From Culex pipiens pallens (lineage: Eukaryota; Arthropoda; Insecta; Diptera; Culicidae), in the NCBI RefSeq assembly GCF_016801865.2, contig NC_068937.1, forward strand, positions 137,032,455-137,096,454: 64,000 nt of DNA, written 5' to 3'. This document shows, in pieces, positions 34,421 to 46,172 of this stretch (the first letter of the stretch is position 1; each line of letters opens with the position of its first letter). The translations under genes and the position numbers were made by a program. The notes below the pieces were generated by a model. It saw nothing but the letters and a program-made list of their open reading frames with translations, did no database searches and was not told the DNA's origin.

Positions 34421-35138
34421 CATTAAAATATTAATGATTTTTCTGTGAACGTTTCCTTTATTGTCATGGAAATGGTCAAAATTCCTTCCAAAAATCAAAC
34501 TTAAAATACACAACCCAGACAAATAGCATTGTTTACTGTCTTATGACAAAGCTGAACGCAAATTTGATCTTGCAAGCTGGCTCAGGATTTTCCGGGCTTA
34601 AAATCGTAATTAACCACACTGTGACAAGGATATCCTTCGTGTGTCTCCGTGCCCACATTTCCGAGGCATGTGTGTGCGAGTGTTTGTGTAGGTTTTGGTA
34701 TTTCACTCGGATGCTGCATTGGCCTTAACGACGCTGACGACGTGCCGGTGTGTGGTCTTCCAGCAGTGTGGTCTTCTCACACCTACTTCGGACTACCCGT
34801 GCCACCGTCCAAAGAATCTCAGGTCTCTTTCGCACCTTATCGGTACGCTGCTTCCCCAACCAGAGGAAAGCCAGAGTCTATTTAGCAAACAGATTCACCT
34901 AGAAGGGAAGGGGACCATGGGGGGAGGGTTGCTGAATCAAAGAAAGAAAATTATAACTTGCAAAGCTGCCAGAAGCTTGTCTTCTGTGAAAGGACAGGGT
35001 GGCGATATGATAAGACTTTTTAAATTTGCACATTTAAACTGAATCGCTTTTTAAAAAAATTGTCTTCTAGAACAATTCCGATTGCCCACTGTTCAAATTA
35101 CTAACACAAACTTATTAGCTGGGCAAAAATTTAATCAT

Positions 35139-35350
35139 CTTGACAGAGTTGACAGTTGACAGGTTTGGAAAAACTTACCTATTATCACGTGCAGCACACT
35201 TGTCTGGAACATTCAACTTTAAAACACAACTTAACACTAGCAAAAACTTACCTGAAAAAATCCAAGTCACCATATTTTCAAAATTGCTTAAGTGCGACTT
35301 GAAGTCCGTAATTGAGATGTTAGTATTATACGCCTGAATGTATTCTATGT
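35139..35350 (-). other. Exon-like cassette U2 (minus strand), open exon 35,252-35,333
   Basis: The cleanest copy. Acceptor GAATACATTCAG|GCG at 35,333; an 82-nt exon open throughout (core ISITDFKSHLSNFENM); donor TTTTTTCAG|GTAAGT at 35,252. This donor is directly preceded by a pyrimidine tract plus CAG, so it could also be a zero-length exon. A second donor AATAG|GTAAGT lies at 35,179, about 25 bp past AATGTTCCAG, a possible acceptor. TGTCAACTGTCAACTCTGTC (35,140-35,159) follows. Unknown function. Confidence 0.65.
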
Positions 35351-36580
35351 ATTGATGTGTTTACTGTTCGTCTTCCAAACAAGAATGTTTTCGAATGACT
35401 TTAACAAGTGCATTGAAAAGCACTAATTCAGCACTAAACAACGAAAAAATAGCATTTATTAGCACTAATTCAGCACGAAAGCCGCAAGCATGAAATTCTT
35501 TGATTTTTCATCGATTTTGCCACCATGTCCGCCGGAATGAAGCCCGGAAGCCGGCAGCAGGGGGGCGCCCGGGTAAGAAAGTTTGCCCAGCACCGAAAGC
35601 GTTTTGATATCGGAATTCTCCTGGGGAAGAAATTGGTTTAGTATAATTCATATGATGTGTCGTTTTGTGCAAAATTGTGTACGGTGCGGTCGGTGGTGGT
35701 TGCCTCGGCTCAGCAGGGGAAGAGCAGGGTTCGCTTTGTGGAAACTGTTTCGGAATTCTCAAGATGAATATATTTGAAGAAAACGGAAACACATTCCCAG
35801 ACACAGAGCAACGCAGCAGGATACCCATCAGAGCAGAGCAATCTTCGCATATATAGTTCGTGTGTGTGCGGTGTGGTGCGGTGTGTGGGTTTCGGGTACA
35901 GAGAATAAGAACATCGACGTCGACGACAACGTCAAAGGAGTCGTTTTGAAGGAGTAAAAGGACATTATGACTTATTTCTCTGCACAGCAGAGGCAGCTCA
36001 GCCCGCTCAGACCAAGCCAGAGCGAACATTCTTCCTCTCGAGCAGTTTCATTTTCATGATAAGAAGTTAAATTTTATGGATGCACTAGCAGAAATTGAAA
36101 ATGCTGAGCGGTGCACAGTTTTTCTCAAAACCCATGCGACACTTTTCTTTCGCTTTGCCGAGACGAAACGAGGAGGGAGTCCTTGAAGGGGATAAGAAGC
36201 TGGGACGAGAGGGGATCTTTTTAAAATGTGATCCTAACGATGTATCGAACCGAATGGGAGGATCCGAAAACTATCGAATTTATGGGTCATAAATTTGGAG
36301 AAGGCTTACAAAGGTGCATTCGATCCATTTGGCTCGGTTGGTGCTGCCCGGTTTGAGCCGCAAGACAGGAGCCGGAAGGACGGGCAATGCAAATTTTCAG
36401 CTGAATCCGGAGTTTGTTTAAGCGTTTTTCGGGACGAAAACACAAACAATGCCCCGGCACCAGTCTGTCTCTCGCCGAAATTTATGACTTGACTATCGTA
36501 ATAGCCTTTCGAGGAGGACGAAAATGATCGCTTTTTGGCTTGCCCAAACCGTGCAGCTGGGCAAACCCTTTAAAAGGATC

Positions 36581-36935
36581 TTGACAGAGTTGACAGTTGA
36601 CAGGGTTGCACTACACTTGATAGTTTGTTGGAAAACTTACCTTTTATCACGTTCGGCACACTTTGCTGGAGCATTACACTTCTAAACACTACTGATTGTT
36701 AGAAATCACTTACCTGCTGGACGACTTCGATTGTTCATTTTTCAACATTGCTTAAGTGCGACTTGAAGTCCGTAATTGTGATGTTATTTGAACCGTTAGC
36801 TCTAATGTCAAATCCGAACTAGCTAAGCTGCTCGTTGATGTCCGTAATTGAGAAGTCAGTCTCGCCTGAATGTATACTACCAGTTGATGTGTTGATTGCA
36901 TTTTTTAAATTAAAGCCCCTGAAAGTATGCTTTTC
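36581..36935 (-). other. Exon-like cassette U3 (minus strand), exon 36,714-36,865
   Basis: Acceptor GTATACATTCAG|GCG at 36,865 and another GCATACTTTCAG|GGG near 36,925; two ITDxx cores in tandem (SITDINEQLS, then TITDFKSHLSN); donor CAGCAG|GTAAGT at 36,714; second donor AAAAG|GTAAGT at 36,641 after AATGCTCCAG; TGTCAA cluster at 36,581-36,604. The frame has stops, so translation is doubtful, but the splice elements and core are retained. Confidence 0.6.
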
Positions 36936-38496
36936 AGTACACTTTTGCTGTAGTTATACCAACGGCAATCAGCAGTACAAATATTGTACATTCCAACTAT
37001 CTCAGCTCCACTCCAGCGCACATCTAGTTCTTTGAGGTCTTTGTCAAGTCCCCAGCGAGCTTACCCTTATCACGTTCTCAACACTCACAGTTCACAGTCG
37101 ATTATTTATCGTTCAGTACCAAAAAAAGAAGAAAGCTCTGTCCCAAAAGCTCGACGTAATGAGAGCAAATCGTTTTTCCACCAGATAACACTTTCTTGCT
37201 CGAACAAAAGATTTTCCACACTTTATCATCCTTTGTGCTGGCAGGATTCTGTGTGTGTGTATCGTGTCCTGTGCCTCGAATTCAGTTTAGAGTACAAACA
37301 AGCAGCTTGGTCTAATCTGTTCAGCGAATCAAAACTTCGATTCGTAAATAATGAACACACACACACTCGCTAAGAAGACTGAAACAATTGAAGCACGCGA
37401 AAAACAATGCACAACAAAAGGAAAAGAAGGGAAAACTTTTCCTTCGTGCACAAAAAGTTGAAAGTTTTATAGCGAGAGCGCGTTCCCAGTGGTGCAACTT
37501 TCCTTTTCTCCCTCAACAAGCTCGAGAAAGTCGATAAGACACTTTTCAATCGGTTCTGTCACTTTTTTTTCCCTGTGCACTCCTTTCAGACCAGCCAAAC
37601 CAGAACCAGAGGTTCAATTCGTTGCAGGCAACTTTGCTTCATTGTAAACACAATCGTTGCTGGCACATAAAAATAATCTTTACTGCACGACGAGGAGAGG
37701 GTTTTCTTCTGCGCTTTTACTTTCGAGCGAGCGAAGAAAAATCTGGGAAATCAGCGTGACATGGACGCGCGCACGGAGGGAAAAAGGGAATTGTTCGATT
37801 TTCCTCGATATTTCTCTCTCCCTCAATCGACTCAATTGGCAAGTCGGCGGCAACAGTGGAAACGACTTGAATAGATTGAATTTAAGCGCACTTCAAGTCG
37901 CTTTTCGTTCTCAACCAAAAAAAGAAATGGACAGGAAAGCTCAAAGTTTCCGGTGATTCCATATTTCTAAATCAGCGCAAGAGGGTGCTTAAACTGGGGA
38001 AAACTTTTTGTGTTTTCTGTCCTGCCGGTTTGGATTGCCTTCAAATTCGCAGCGATTTATTTTATGAGTGGGTATAAATTTTCATCAGTCCCGAGTCCGG
38101 GAATTGTGAAATATTTCCGACTGCTTTTTCGCCTCTCGCTCCAGGACAGAAAAAAAAGGTGTCTCGAAATATATATTACCTTTTTGCTGTGGGATGGCGC
38201 GTGGCAGCTTGGCGCTGCCGAGGTGTGAAACTTAGACGACGACGACGGTGATGTTGTTAGGGAATCAATTTTCCAGCACTATTTCTTCGCAGGAGCTTTG
38301 TTTTCCGACCGTTAGCAGCAGGTGGTGTGGCAGTTTTTGATAATGCTGGGACGAACTCGAAGAAGGTGCGCCAAATTGAGTTAACTTGAGCGATGGAAAG
38401 GTGATTGCGAACAAAGTTTGGGCAGGGAAGTTTAGTTGAAACAATTTCCGAATTGCGACAGATGAAGGTAATGCTGTTCCCTTTCCCATTGAAACT

Positions 38497-39025
38497 TATT
38501 TGACTGTTGACAGATTGACAGAATGACAGTTGATGACTGGAACCACTCAAAACACTTACCTTATTCTGCTTGAATCACCTCGAACTTCACTACCGTTCAC
38601 TGGAGCATTACAATTCTAAATGCTTCTTAACACTAACAAACACTTACCTGCTAAAACACTTCGATCCTCAGTTTATTAATACTGCTTAAGTGCAACTTGA
38701 AGTCCGTAATTGAGACGATTTTCGAATCTGAAGCTTTTCGTCTAAAATCAAACACGTTTAGGTGCTTCTTGAAGTCTGTAATTGAAAAGACTGACTTAAA
38801 CGCCTGAAAGTATACTATTTAGTTGTGCGTTGACTGTTTGAACCTCTGAAAGTATGCTTGTCATCGTATTTGCATTTTTCGCTTACTTTTTCACTGCTTT
38901 CTCATCAGAAGTATTTTCTATTGACTATGCTTAGCTTAACCTTGAAGTCCGCAATAGAAGGGTCAAGCTTGTTGAAATAAAATTAATTATTTCGCTGAAT
39001 ATTTTACATTGACAATGCTTAATTA
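38497..39025 (-). other. Exon-like cassette U4 (minus strand), exon 38,648-38,803
   Basis: Acceptor GTATACTTTCAG|GCG at 38,803 opens a 156-nt exon whose in-phase frame carries two cores (FSITDFKKHLN and VSITDFKLHLS); a TAG is the penultimate codon before donor TTAGCAG|GTAAGT (38,648). A second donor AATAAG|GTAAGT sits at 38,560. A second acceptor GCATACTTTCAG|AGG lies near 38,848, and degenerate cores (SIADFKVKLS, FITDFKE) near 38,950 and 39,020. TGTCA cluster at 38,503-38,533. Confidence 0.62.
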
Positions 39026-39756
39026 TTCTTTGAAGTCCGTAATAAAGTTTTTTTTTTCAATTTAAAATTAAATTATTTAGTTTTTCCAATTTCTCTTCAC
39101 TTTTAAACACTTGTTTCAGCCTCACTATTATAGATTTCCCCCAATAAACCGGTCACGAATCACCACACCCCCATCGTTCATGATCGTCCGGAAGCAAACC
39201 AGGAACAAAAACCCCTTCCAATCAATCTACGCTATTCCCACGCTCTCCAGTCGCTTTCAACTGCTCACGAGGCAGAACGTGAACCGACCCGAAAGAAAAT
39301 CGGCTCGAGCTCGCTCGAAATTGGATTTGTTCATGACTTTTGGCAATTTTGCTTCGTGTTTCAAGTTTTAGGGCAGTTTAACGCCTTCCGCAACGACAAA
39401 AACAGCAACCTTATGTATGAAAAAAACGCCAGTCTTTCCTCGAGGAGCGTGTTTTTTAAAGAAAAAAAAATAACGCCAGCAATTTATTATCAAACATTGT
39501 TAGGAGGCAATAATGGCCGAGCTTATGCTGCGCCCCACTCTGGTTTGTTGTGAATTTGTTTTATGCCCCCTAGAAGGCGTTTCGAGTCCTGGAGGGGGAA
39601 ACTCCACTGGATGCCATGCCGAGTTCATGTATTAAATGTTGCCAAATTGTGCCTCAATAGCCAATTTTTACCCCGCTGCTGGCATTGTTTTTGTTTCCGT
39701 TTTTTGTCTTTCTTTTTAAAGAGAAGAGCGTGGCTAAGTCTTTAAAAACTTTGAAA

Positions 39757-39950
39757 ATTAGACAGATTGACAAAATGACAGATTGACAGACCTTACACTA
39801 ATTTTATTCTAGTTAAAAACTTACCTTTTGACCCGTTCACATTCTGCACCGTAAAAAAACACTTCATTTAGACTAAGAATACAACAGCTTAGCTACACCT
39901 TGAAGTCCGTAATCGAGGTGTCAACTTTAAAAACGCCCAAATGTATGCAA
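39757..39950 (-). other. Exon-like cassette U5 (minus strand), degenerate
   Basis: Acceptor decayed (GCATACATTTGG|GCG); core TSITDFK followed by a stop; only the distal donor AAAAG|GTAAGT (39,835) remains; TGTCA cluster at 39,759-39,788. Confidence 0.55.
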
Positions 39951-41001
39951 TCTGACTCCCGTTAGGTGGATCGTTCGCGCCATCACTTTTCTCGTGGTTT
40001 CGGCGAGGCTCAAGGCTCAAGTAGCAAATTTGTAGCTTAGCCAAGAAGACGAAGACGAAACGCGAGGGTGTCTATGAATAATTTATAAACTTTGACGTTT
40101 GATCGTTTCGAGGAGTCACTCGCCACCGAAAAAGAAAAAGAAAAACTCTAAATTGGGCGCAACGAGACAAGCGAAAGAACAACAGCAGTTAGAAAATGAA
40201 ATAAAAATATCCATTATGAATTCGGGGGTTTCGAAATTGGATATTTATTGTTATTATATGAACATGATGTAATTGAAACAATAAACAGATAAATTGTTCA
40301 CATAAATTTCCATCCTTAACAAAGTTTTTCCCTCGGTTTCGGTTTTTTTCTTCGTCTCTCCTCCACTTTGGAAACTTTGCCCTCACGTGGAGAGTGTCGT
40401 TTGGTCGTGCTTGGCAGTGGCCAGGAGGTAATAATTTTGTGCCACTTAATTGCACGTGTAACTGGCAGAAACAGAGTAGATCGAAGAACTGAGGGCGAGG
40501 GAAAAAAAGTTTTAATTAACGCTTACAACTATGTACTTTGACGGAGTGTGCTCTTGGCTTGTCGGTGCAGGGGGGTGACTTTGAGCCGGTCCTTAGCCTG
40601 GCTTGTCAAACGCACTGTCATCAATTATAAGTCTGACGATAGTCACGGGAGGGATGGCGGGGGGCGGGGGGGGCCCGGGCAGGACAGGCCGGTGACAGGT
40701 CTGTAATCGTGGGGCGAAGAGAACGAACTGTTGCTTGTTAATGAAAGTGCTCTTTTGCTGGAGTTTGATGAGTTGGGGAAGTGAGTCGAAATAAAAGCAT
40801 AAGGTGACAATAAATGATGGAGTGTGCTGTAATGACATGTTTGCAATGGAAATGGGCGCTTCATAATTGGTGAAATCAATCACTTGAATAATGAACGAGA
40901 AGGACACTTGTTGCTACTGTTTTGGAATTAGGTTATCTTATGGACACTTCACAAATATTGTCACGAAATCATTCCATCTTAATTACGCTTTGACTGTTTA
41001 A

Positions 41002-41300
41002 AATTAACAGATTGACTTGTGACAGACTGACAATTGACAGAGGCAGATAAAAATATCTTAGAGAAAAACTTACCATCTTCGTTGCAGCACTGATTTGAAC
41101 ACCACATTAAAAAACTTACCTTTATGAGATGCACACTGTACACGGTGTCATCACTTAGCTGCGACTTGAAGTCCGTAATAGAGAATAAAAATTAACAATT
41201 TTGGACTTACGTAATTTTTTAGGAAAACTTTTCTTTGATCGACGCACTTTAAATTACATGAGGTTTGATCACATAACTATTGTGTGAAGTCCGTATTAGA
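41002..41300 (-). other. Exon-like cassette U6 (minus strand)
   Basis: Core FSITDFKSQLS runs in frame to donor AAAG|GTAAGT (41,120); second donor GATG|GTAAGT (41,074); no clear GTATAC-type acceptor. A decayed core (NTDF) near 41,285 is also present in the duplicated segment at 44,970-44,990. TGTCA cluster at 41,005-41,040. Confidence 0.55.
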
Positions 41301-41832
41301 GAAGTTGCAACTGATAATTGATCAAATTCATCAAAATTAGCTGTCGAAAAAAAAATCTGTATGAATGGCTCTAAAGTCCACTCAAGAAACGACAGTTGAT
41401 GTTCACAGGGTGGCCAATCAAATCCCATTTTTAAATTCTCGACTTTTTTTTTTACTTTTCACTAGTTATTTCCTACCCATAGAATGATTTACAATCAAAA
41501 ATATATCTAACAGAAACAATAGCAACCATTGAAGAAAATTTCGAAGCAATAAAAAATTCTTTACAATACATGCAATTTTAAGGTTCCTTTTCTAAAACAT
41601 GAAAAATATAATTTAAAAAATAAAATTTTAAATTTCAAAACGAGATAACAACATTTGAATGCCAAAGTGTATTAAAATGCAATTTCCACCAATCATTAAT
41701 TTAAAAAATATCAAATTTTTTATGAGAAAAACCATTTTTTTTAAACAAAAAAAAACTTTTTGCTGTACTGTACATTGGAATTTCACAAAAAAAAAAATCA
41801 ATATAATTTTATCGAGCCCAAACATGCTAAAT
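41242..41832 (+). repeat. Segmental duplication, block X (unit 1)
   Basis: Matches 44,948-45,062 plus 46,173-46,632 (block Y) nearly base for base, starting at CGCACTTTAAATTACATGAG and ending at AACATGCTAAAT. In this copy a fold-back MITE follows the final AAAT. Confidence 0.9.
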
Positions 41833-42940
41833 GGGTAATTCTCTACCAACTCACACGAAATTGGGAAAAGTTGCCCCGACCCCTCTTCGATTTGCGTGAA
41901 ACTTTGTCCTAAGGGGTAACTTTTGTCCCTGATCACGAATCCGAGGTCCGTTTTTTGATATCTCGTGACGGAGGGGTGGTACGACCCCTTCCATTTTTGA
42001 ACATGTGAAAAAAGAGGTGTTTTTCAATAATTTGCAGCCTGAAACGGTGATGAGATAGAAATTTGGTGTCAAAGGGACTTTTGTGTAAAATTAGACGCCC
42101 GATTTGATGGCGTACTCAGAATTTCGAAAAAACGTATTTTTCATCGAAAAAAACACTAAAAAAGTTTTAAAAATTCTCCCATTTTCCGTTACTTGACTGT
42201 AAAAAATTTTGGAACATGTCATTTTATGGGAAATTTAATGTACTTTTCGAATCTACATTGTCCCAGAAGGGTCATTTTTTCATTTAGAACAAAATTTTTC
42301 ATTTTAAAATTTCGTGTTTTTTCTAACTTTGCAGGGTTATTTTTTAGAGTGTAACTATGTTCTACAAAGTTGTAGAGCAGACAATTACAAAAATTTTGAT
42401 ATATAGACATAAGGGGTTTGCTTATAAACATCACGAGTTATCGCGATTTTACGAAAAAAAAGTTTTGAAAAAGTTGGTCGTCATCGATCATGGCCGTTCA
42501 TGGTCACCCGCGACTGACACGGACGACGAAACAAAGAGAAACGCAAAAAGTAACTTTTTCAAAACTTTTTTTCGTAAAATCGCGATAACTCGTGATGTTT
42601 ATAAGCAAACCCCTTATGTCTATATATCAAAATTTTTGTAATTGTCTGCTCTACAACTTTGTAGAACATAGTTACACTCTAAAAAATAACCCTGCAAAGT
42701 TAGAAAAAACACGAAATTTTAAAATGAAAAATTTTGTTCTAAATGAAAAAATGACCCTTCTGGGACAATGTAGATTCGAAAAGTACATTAAATTTCCCAT
42801 AAAATGACATGTTCCAAAATTTTTTACAGTCAAGTAACGGAAAATGGGAGAATTTTTAAAACTTTTTTAGTGTTTTTTTCGATGAAAAATACGTTTTTTC
42901 GGAATTCTGAGTACGCCATCAAATCGGGCGTCTAATTTTA
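41833..42940. mobile_element. Fold-back MITE (TIR GGGTAATTCTC), copy 2, right end missing, loop inverted
   Basis: Same left end as copies 1 and 3, preceded by AAAT. The GC-richer central loop (about 42,475-42,555) is the reverse complement of the loop in the other copies although the outer end is in the same orientation. It is cut off after GTCTAATTTTA, where the GAGCAGTTCTC element begins; about 240 bp of the right arm is absent. Confidence 0.9.
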
Positions 42941-43890
42941 GAGCAGTTCTCTAGGATTTCGGTCATTCGATTTTTTTTGTATTTTTTAATCCGGCTGAAA
43001 CTTTTTTGGTGCCTTCGGTATGCCCAAAGAAGCCATTTTGCATCATTAGTTTGTCCATATAATTTTCCATACAAATTCGGCAGCTGTCCATACAAAAATG
43101 ATGTATGAAAATTCAAAAATCTGTATCTTTTGAAGGAATTTTTTGATCGATTTGGTGTCTTCGGCAAAGTTGTAGGTATGGATACGGACTACACTGGAAA
43201 AAATAATACACGGTAAAAAAAAATTTGGTGATTTTTTTATTTAACTTTTTATCACTAAAACTTGATTTACAAAAAAACACTATTTTTAATTTTTTTTATT
43301 TTTTGATATGTTTTAGAAGGCATAAAATGCCAACTTTTCAGAAATTTCCAGGTTGTGCAAAAAATCACTGACCGAGTTATGAATTTTTTAATCAATACTG
43401 ATTTTTTCAAAAAATCGAAATTTTGGTCGTAAAAATTTTTCAACTTCATTTTTCGATGTAAAATCAAATTTGCAATCAAAAAGTACTTTACTGAAATTTT
43501 GATAAAGTGCACCGTTTTCAAGTTATAGCCATATTTAAGTGACTTTTTTGAAAATAGTCGCAGTTTTTCATTTTTTTAAATTAGTGCACATGTTTGCCCA
43601 GTTTTGAAAAAAATATTTTTGAAAAGCTGAGAAAATTCTCTATATTTTGCTTATTTGGACTTTGTTGATACGACCTTTAGTTGCTGAGATATTGCAATGC
43701 AAAGGTTTAAAAACAGGAAAATTGATGTTTTCTAAGTTTCACCCAAACAACCCACCATTTTCTATCGTCAATATCTCAGCAACTAATGGTCCGATTTTCA
43801 ATGTTAATATATGAAACATTTGTGAAATTTTCCGATCTCTTCGAAAAAAATATTTTTGGAATTTTCAAATCAAGACTAACATTTCACAAA
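42941..43890. mobile_element. Second fold-back family (GAGCARTTCTCTA end), copy A, half element
   Basis: Shares about 900 bp with 57,687-58,620, including GGTATGCCCAAAGAAGCCAT and GATATCTCAGCAACTAATGG-like segments. It stops near the palindrome centre and is followed by a run of about 46 A (43,906-43,951). Confidence 0.82.
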
Positions 43891-43903
43891 GGCCAAACAT
43901 TCA

Positions 43904-43905
<2 letters not shown>

Positions 43906-43951
<46 letters not shown>
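43906..43951 (+). repeat. Poly(A) run of about 46 bases
   Basis: Homopolymer at the right edge of the truncated element. The duplicate block near 48,030 has only a few As here, so it expanded locally; its length may be unreliable in the assembly. Confidence 0.9.
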
Positions 43952-43953
<2 letters not shown>

Positions 43954-44938
43954 AAAGTATTTTTTTCAAGCTTCCCTGCACCGTGCGGTACACGCGGTTC
44001 ACTTGTCCCACGGGTTTGCTTTGCGCCTGCTTTGTTCGGTTTACACCCGTACCCGACTCTCTCGAGCCGAGGGTATTTTGGTTCAACGTACCAGCGCACC
44101 ACGACACTCTCGGTTCGTCGCCTCGGTTGTGTGTCTGGCACTCACCCGAGGCATGAACCCAGCGTATAAACCAAGGTGCTTCACTCGGCACGAGCCGAGG
44201 TACGTGCCGTGGTACGCGCTGGCGGTACAAACCGGTTTCAATACCACGGCGCGTACCACGGCACGCTGGGTTCATGCCTCGGGTGAGTGCCAGACACACA
44301 ACCGAGGCGACGAGCCGAGATTGTCGTGGTGCGCTGGTACGATGAACCAAAATACCAACACACAATGGGTTCAGGCTCGTGCCGAAGCTAGAAAACCAAA
44401 CCCGTGGTGTGCGTTGGCACTGGCGCATGGGAAGCTTGATTTTTTTTTTAAATACGTTTGTACTTTATTTTTAAAAAGTCTAAAAATGTGAAAATGCATG
44501 ACAAATTTCGCTTCATTTGTTACCCATACTGAAATTTTTGAAAATTTGTTTATTTTCAGTGTGCGTATAATCTTCAAAATCAGGCTAAATTTAGATTTTT
44601 TATTTTCATTATCTTGGTTGTTGTTGTAACTTTTTGTTATAAACCCATTCAAAAATAAACGTAAAAAATATAGAAATAAAAATAACTATGAAAATCTGCA
44701 CCAAATAAATGCAATCATTCATTATTTATTAGGATTTTCAATGACTTCTAAAGCCTTTTTATTCTCTAATAGATTAAAATAACGAAAGGAACCCTAAATT
44801 TTAAATTAATTGCTCAACACCCATTGAGCTAAATCAATTTAAAAATTCTTAAAGTTTTTATTTTATGATTAAATTGCCCTTAATATTATTAAGTGATTTT
44901 TTGGTTTTCTTGAAACCGTATTGTCCCCGGTCCCAACT
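43951..44938 (+). repeat. Segmental duplication, block Z (unit 1)
   Basis: Matches 48,031-50,290 (block Z') once the inserted elements are removed from both. Contains a hAT-type MITE absent from Z'. Confidence 0.88.
43967..44438. mobile_element. hAT-type MITE, TIR CAAGCTTCCC, 8-bp TSD
   Basis: 472 bp with ends CAAGCTTCCC/GGGAAGCTTG, flanked by ATTTTTTT on both sides (43,959-43,966 and from 44,439). The duplicate at 48,044-48,051 has one ATTTTTTT and no insert, a natural empty site. The interior is an imperfect palindrome (GGTTCATGCCTCGGGTGAGT and its complement). Frames inside are palindrome artefacts. Confidence 0.9.
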
Positions 44939-45062
44939 TTTTTTCGGCGCACTTTAAATTACATGAGGTTTGTTTGAAGTCCGTATTAGAGAAGTTGCAA
45001 CTGATAATTGATCAAATTCATCAAAATTAGCTGTCGAAAAAAAATCTGTATGAATGGCTCTA

Positions 45063-46172
45063 CACTGAAAGAAACCAACTTAGCAATCTCATGTGTTTTT
45101 TCACGTGAGAGTCTCCAAAAACCAACACAATAAATTCAAGTGCTTTTCCTTTGACTCTCACATGCTTTCCATGTTAAATGGATGTGAAATTCATTTGGTA
45201 CCAGCTGATCGTTGGCAAAAAGCTCTTCATTATATTTTCGTATGCTGTTCACTTCAAATTCAAATGAATTGCACTTCGATTCGCCCCATTTGTCATTTCT
45301 TTTGATTTCGATGTGAAAAACACGTTAGATTGAAATGATTTAGTTTTGTATTGCCTGTGGCGAAAATTCTTCATTAGTAAGATGGCCACGGACGACGGCA
45401 GTGCAAAATTTTCTTATCCGGCTAAAATGTTCTTTTTGCAACCAAATTACTGTTGTTATTTTTTTAAATGTTCGCGCTGGTGGTAAGTAAAAACAAAAGA
45501 AACTATAAAATTTAAAATTCATGCGGATTAACATTACTTTTCCAGGCCAGAGGTCGTTTTCGGAATCTGCTCCGATCTGGAGCTCCGGAAAAAGATTGCA
45601 AGCGGTGTTTCTCGAGAATACGGATCAGCCTGCTGCCAGTTGCTGTTCGATCGTCTTGATGTACTTTTGATCGGCCAGCTTGAGTCCGTTCGCGATCCTG
45701 ACCGTGACGATTTACCGGCCCAGTAGGGCGTAATTGTTGAGCGCCTCGATTACCAAATTGCGCTGCTCGTGATAGCACAGCGCCATCGAAACCTGGTCCG
45801 CAGCGTAGCAGTGAAGTGAAATGTGTGATTAAACGTTTTTTACATGATATTTTGACTTAGAAAAATAAAAGTTATAATTAAGAAATAAATTAATAAAAAA
45901 AAAATGAAGAAAACCGCTCTCATTGTTTTACACACCTGAATACCATTAGAAAACCATTTGATTTACTCTACAAACTCATTTAACATTAATGTGAAAAGCA
46001 TTGCAAATTCATGTGTGTCGTCACACGAAGTTAACGTGTTTTGCATTTGAATTTACCGTGTCGAGCGATGGAAATTTTCCAAGTGATTTGCACATGACAT
46101 TCATATGTAAAGCCGTATGGGGCAGATTCACGTGTGAAACATGTGATATTGCTGTGAGCCTTTCTTTCAGTG
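45063..46172. mobile_element. TA-flanked TIR element (CACTGAAAGAAA) with a captured gene-like fragment
   Basis: 1,110 bp. Ends CACTGAAAGAAA/TTTCTTTCAGTG, with imperfect similarity over about 50 bp (AGCAAT..CA, CACGTGA). TA precedes and follows it. Block X at about 41,390 reads GGCTCTAAAGTCC without the insert, the exact empty site. A TA duplication suggests Tc1/mariner-like mobilisation. The centre (about 45,540-45,815) is GC-rich and unlike the AT-rich ends. Confidence 0.9.
45546..45811 (-). pseudogene. Captured coding-like fragment, frameshifted, unrecognised
   Basis: On the minus strand one frame gives SMALCYHEQRNLVIEALNN and stops; another then gives IANGLKLADQKYIKTIEQQ and stops. Both have the composition of a helical globular protein and GC-rich third positions, while the surrounding transposon is AT-rich. 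Together they look like a host gene fragment broken by a frameshift. The gene is not recognised. A plus-strand GTAAGT (45,482) and TTTTCCAG (45,539-45,546) just beside it could be chance splice signals. Confidence 0.45.

Noticed and set aside
43952..44491. Frames of about 160 codons on both strands
   Set aside because: They lie inside the palindromic hAT-type MITE; the mirrored frames are by-products of the inverted repeat.
45478..45546. Plus-strand 60-bp intron (GTAAGT...TTTTCCAG) inside the TA-flanked element
   Set aside because: Splice-like, but no reading frame is joined by it and the protein-like sequence lies on the other strand.
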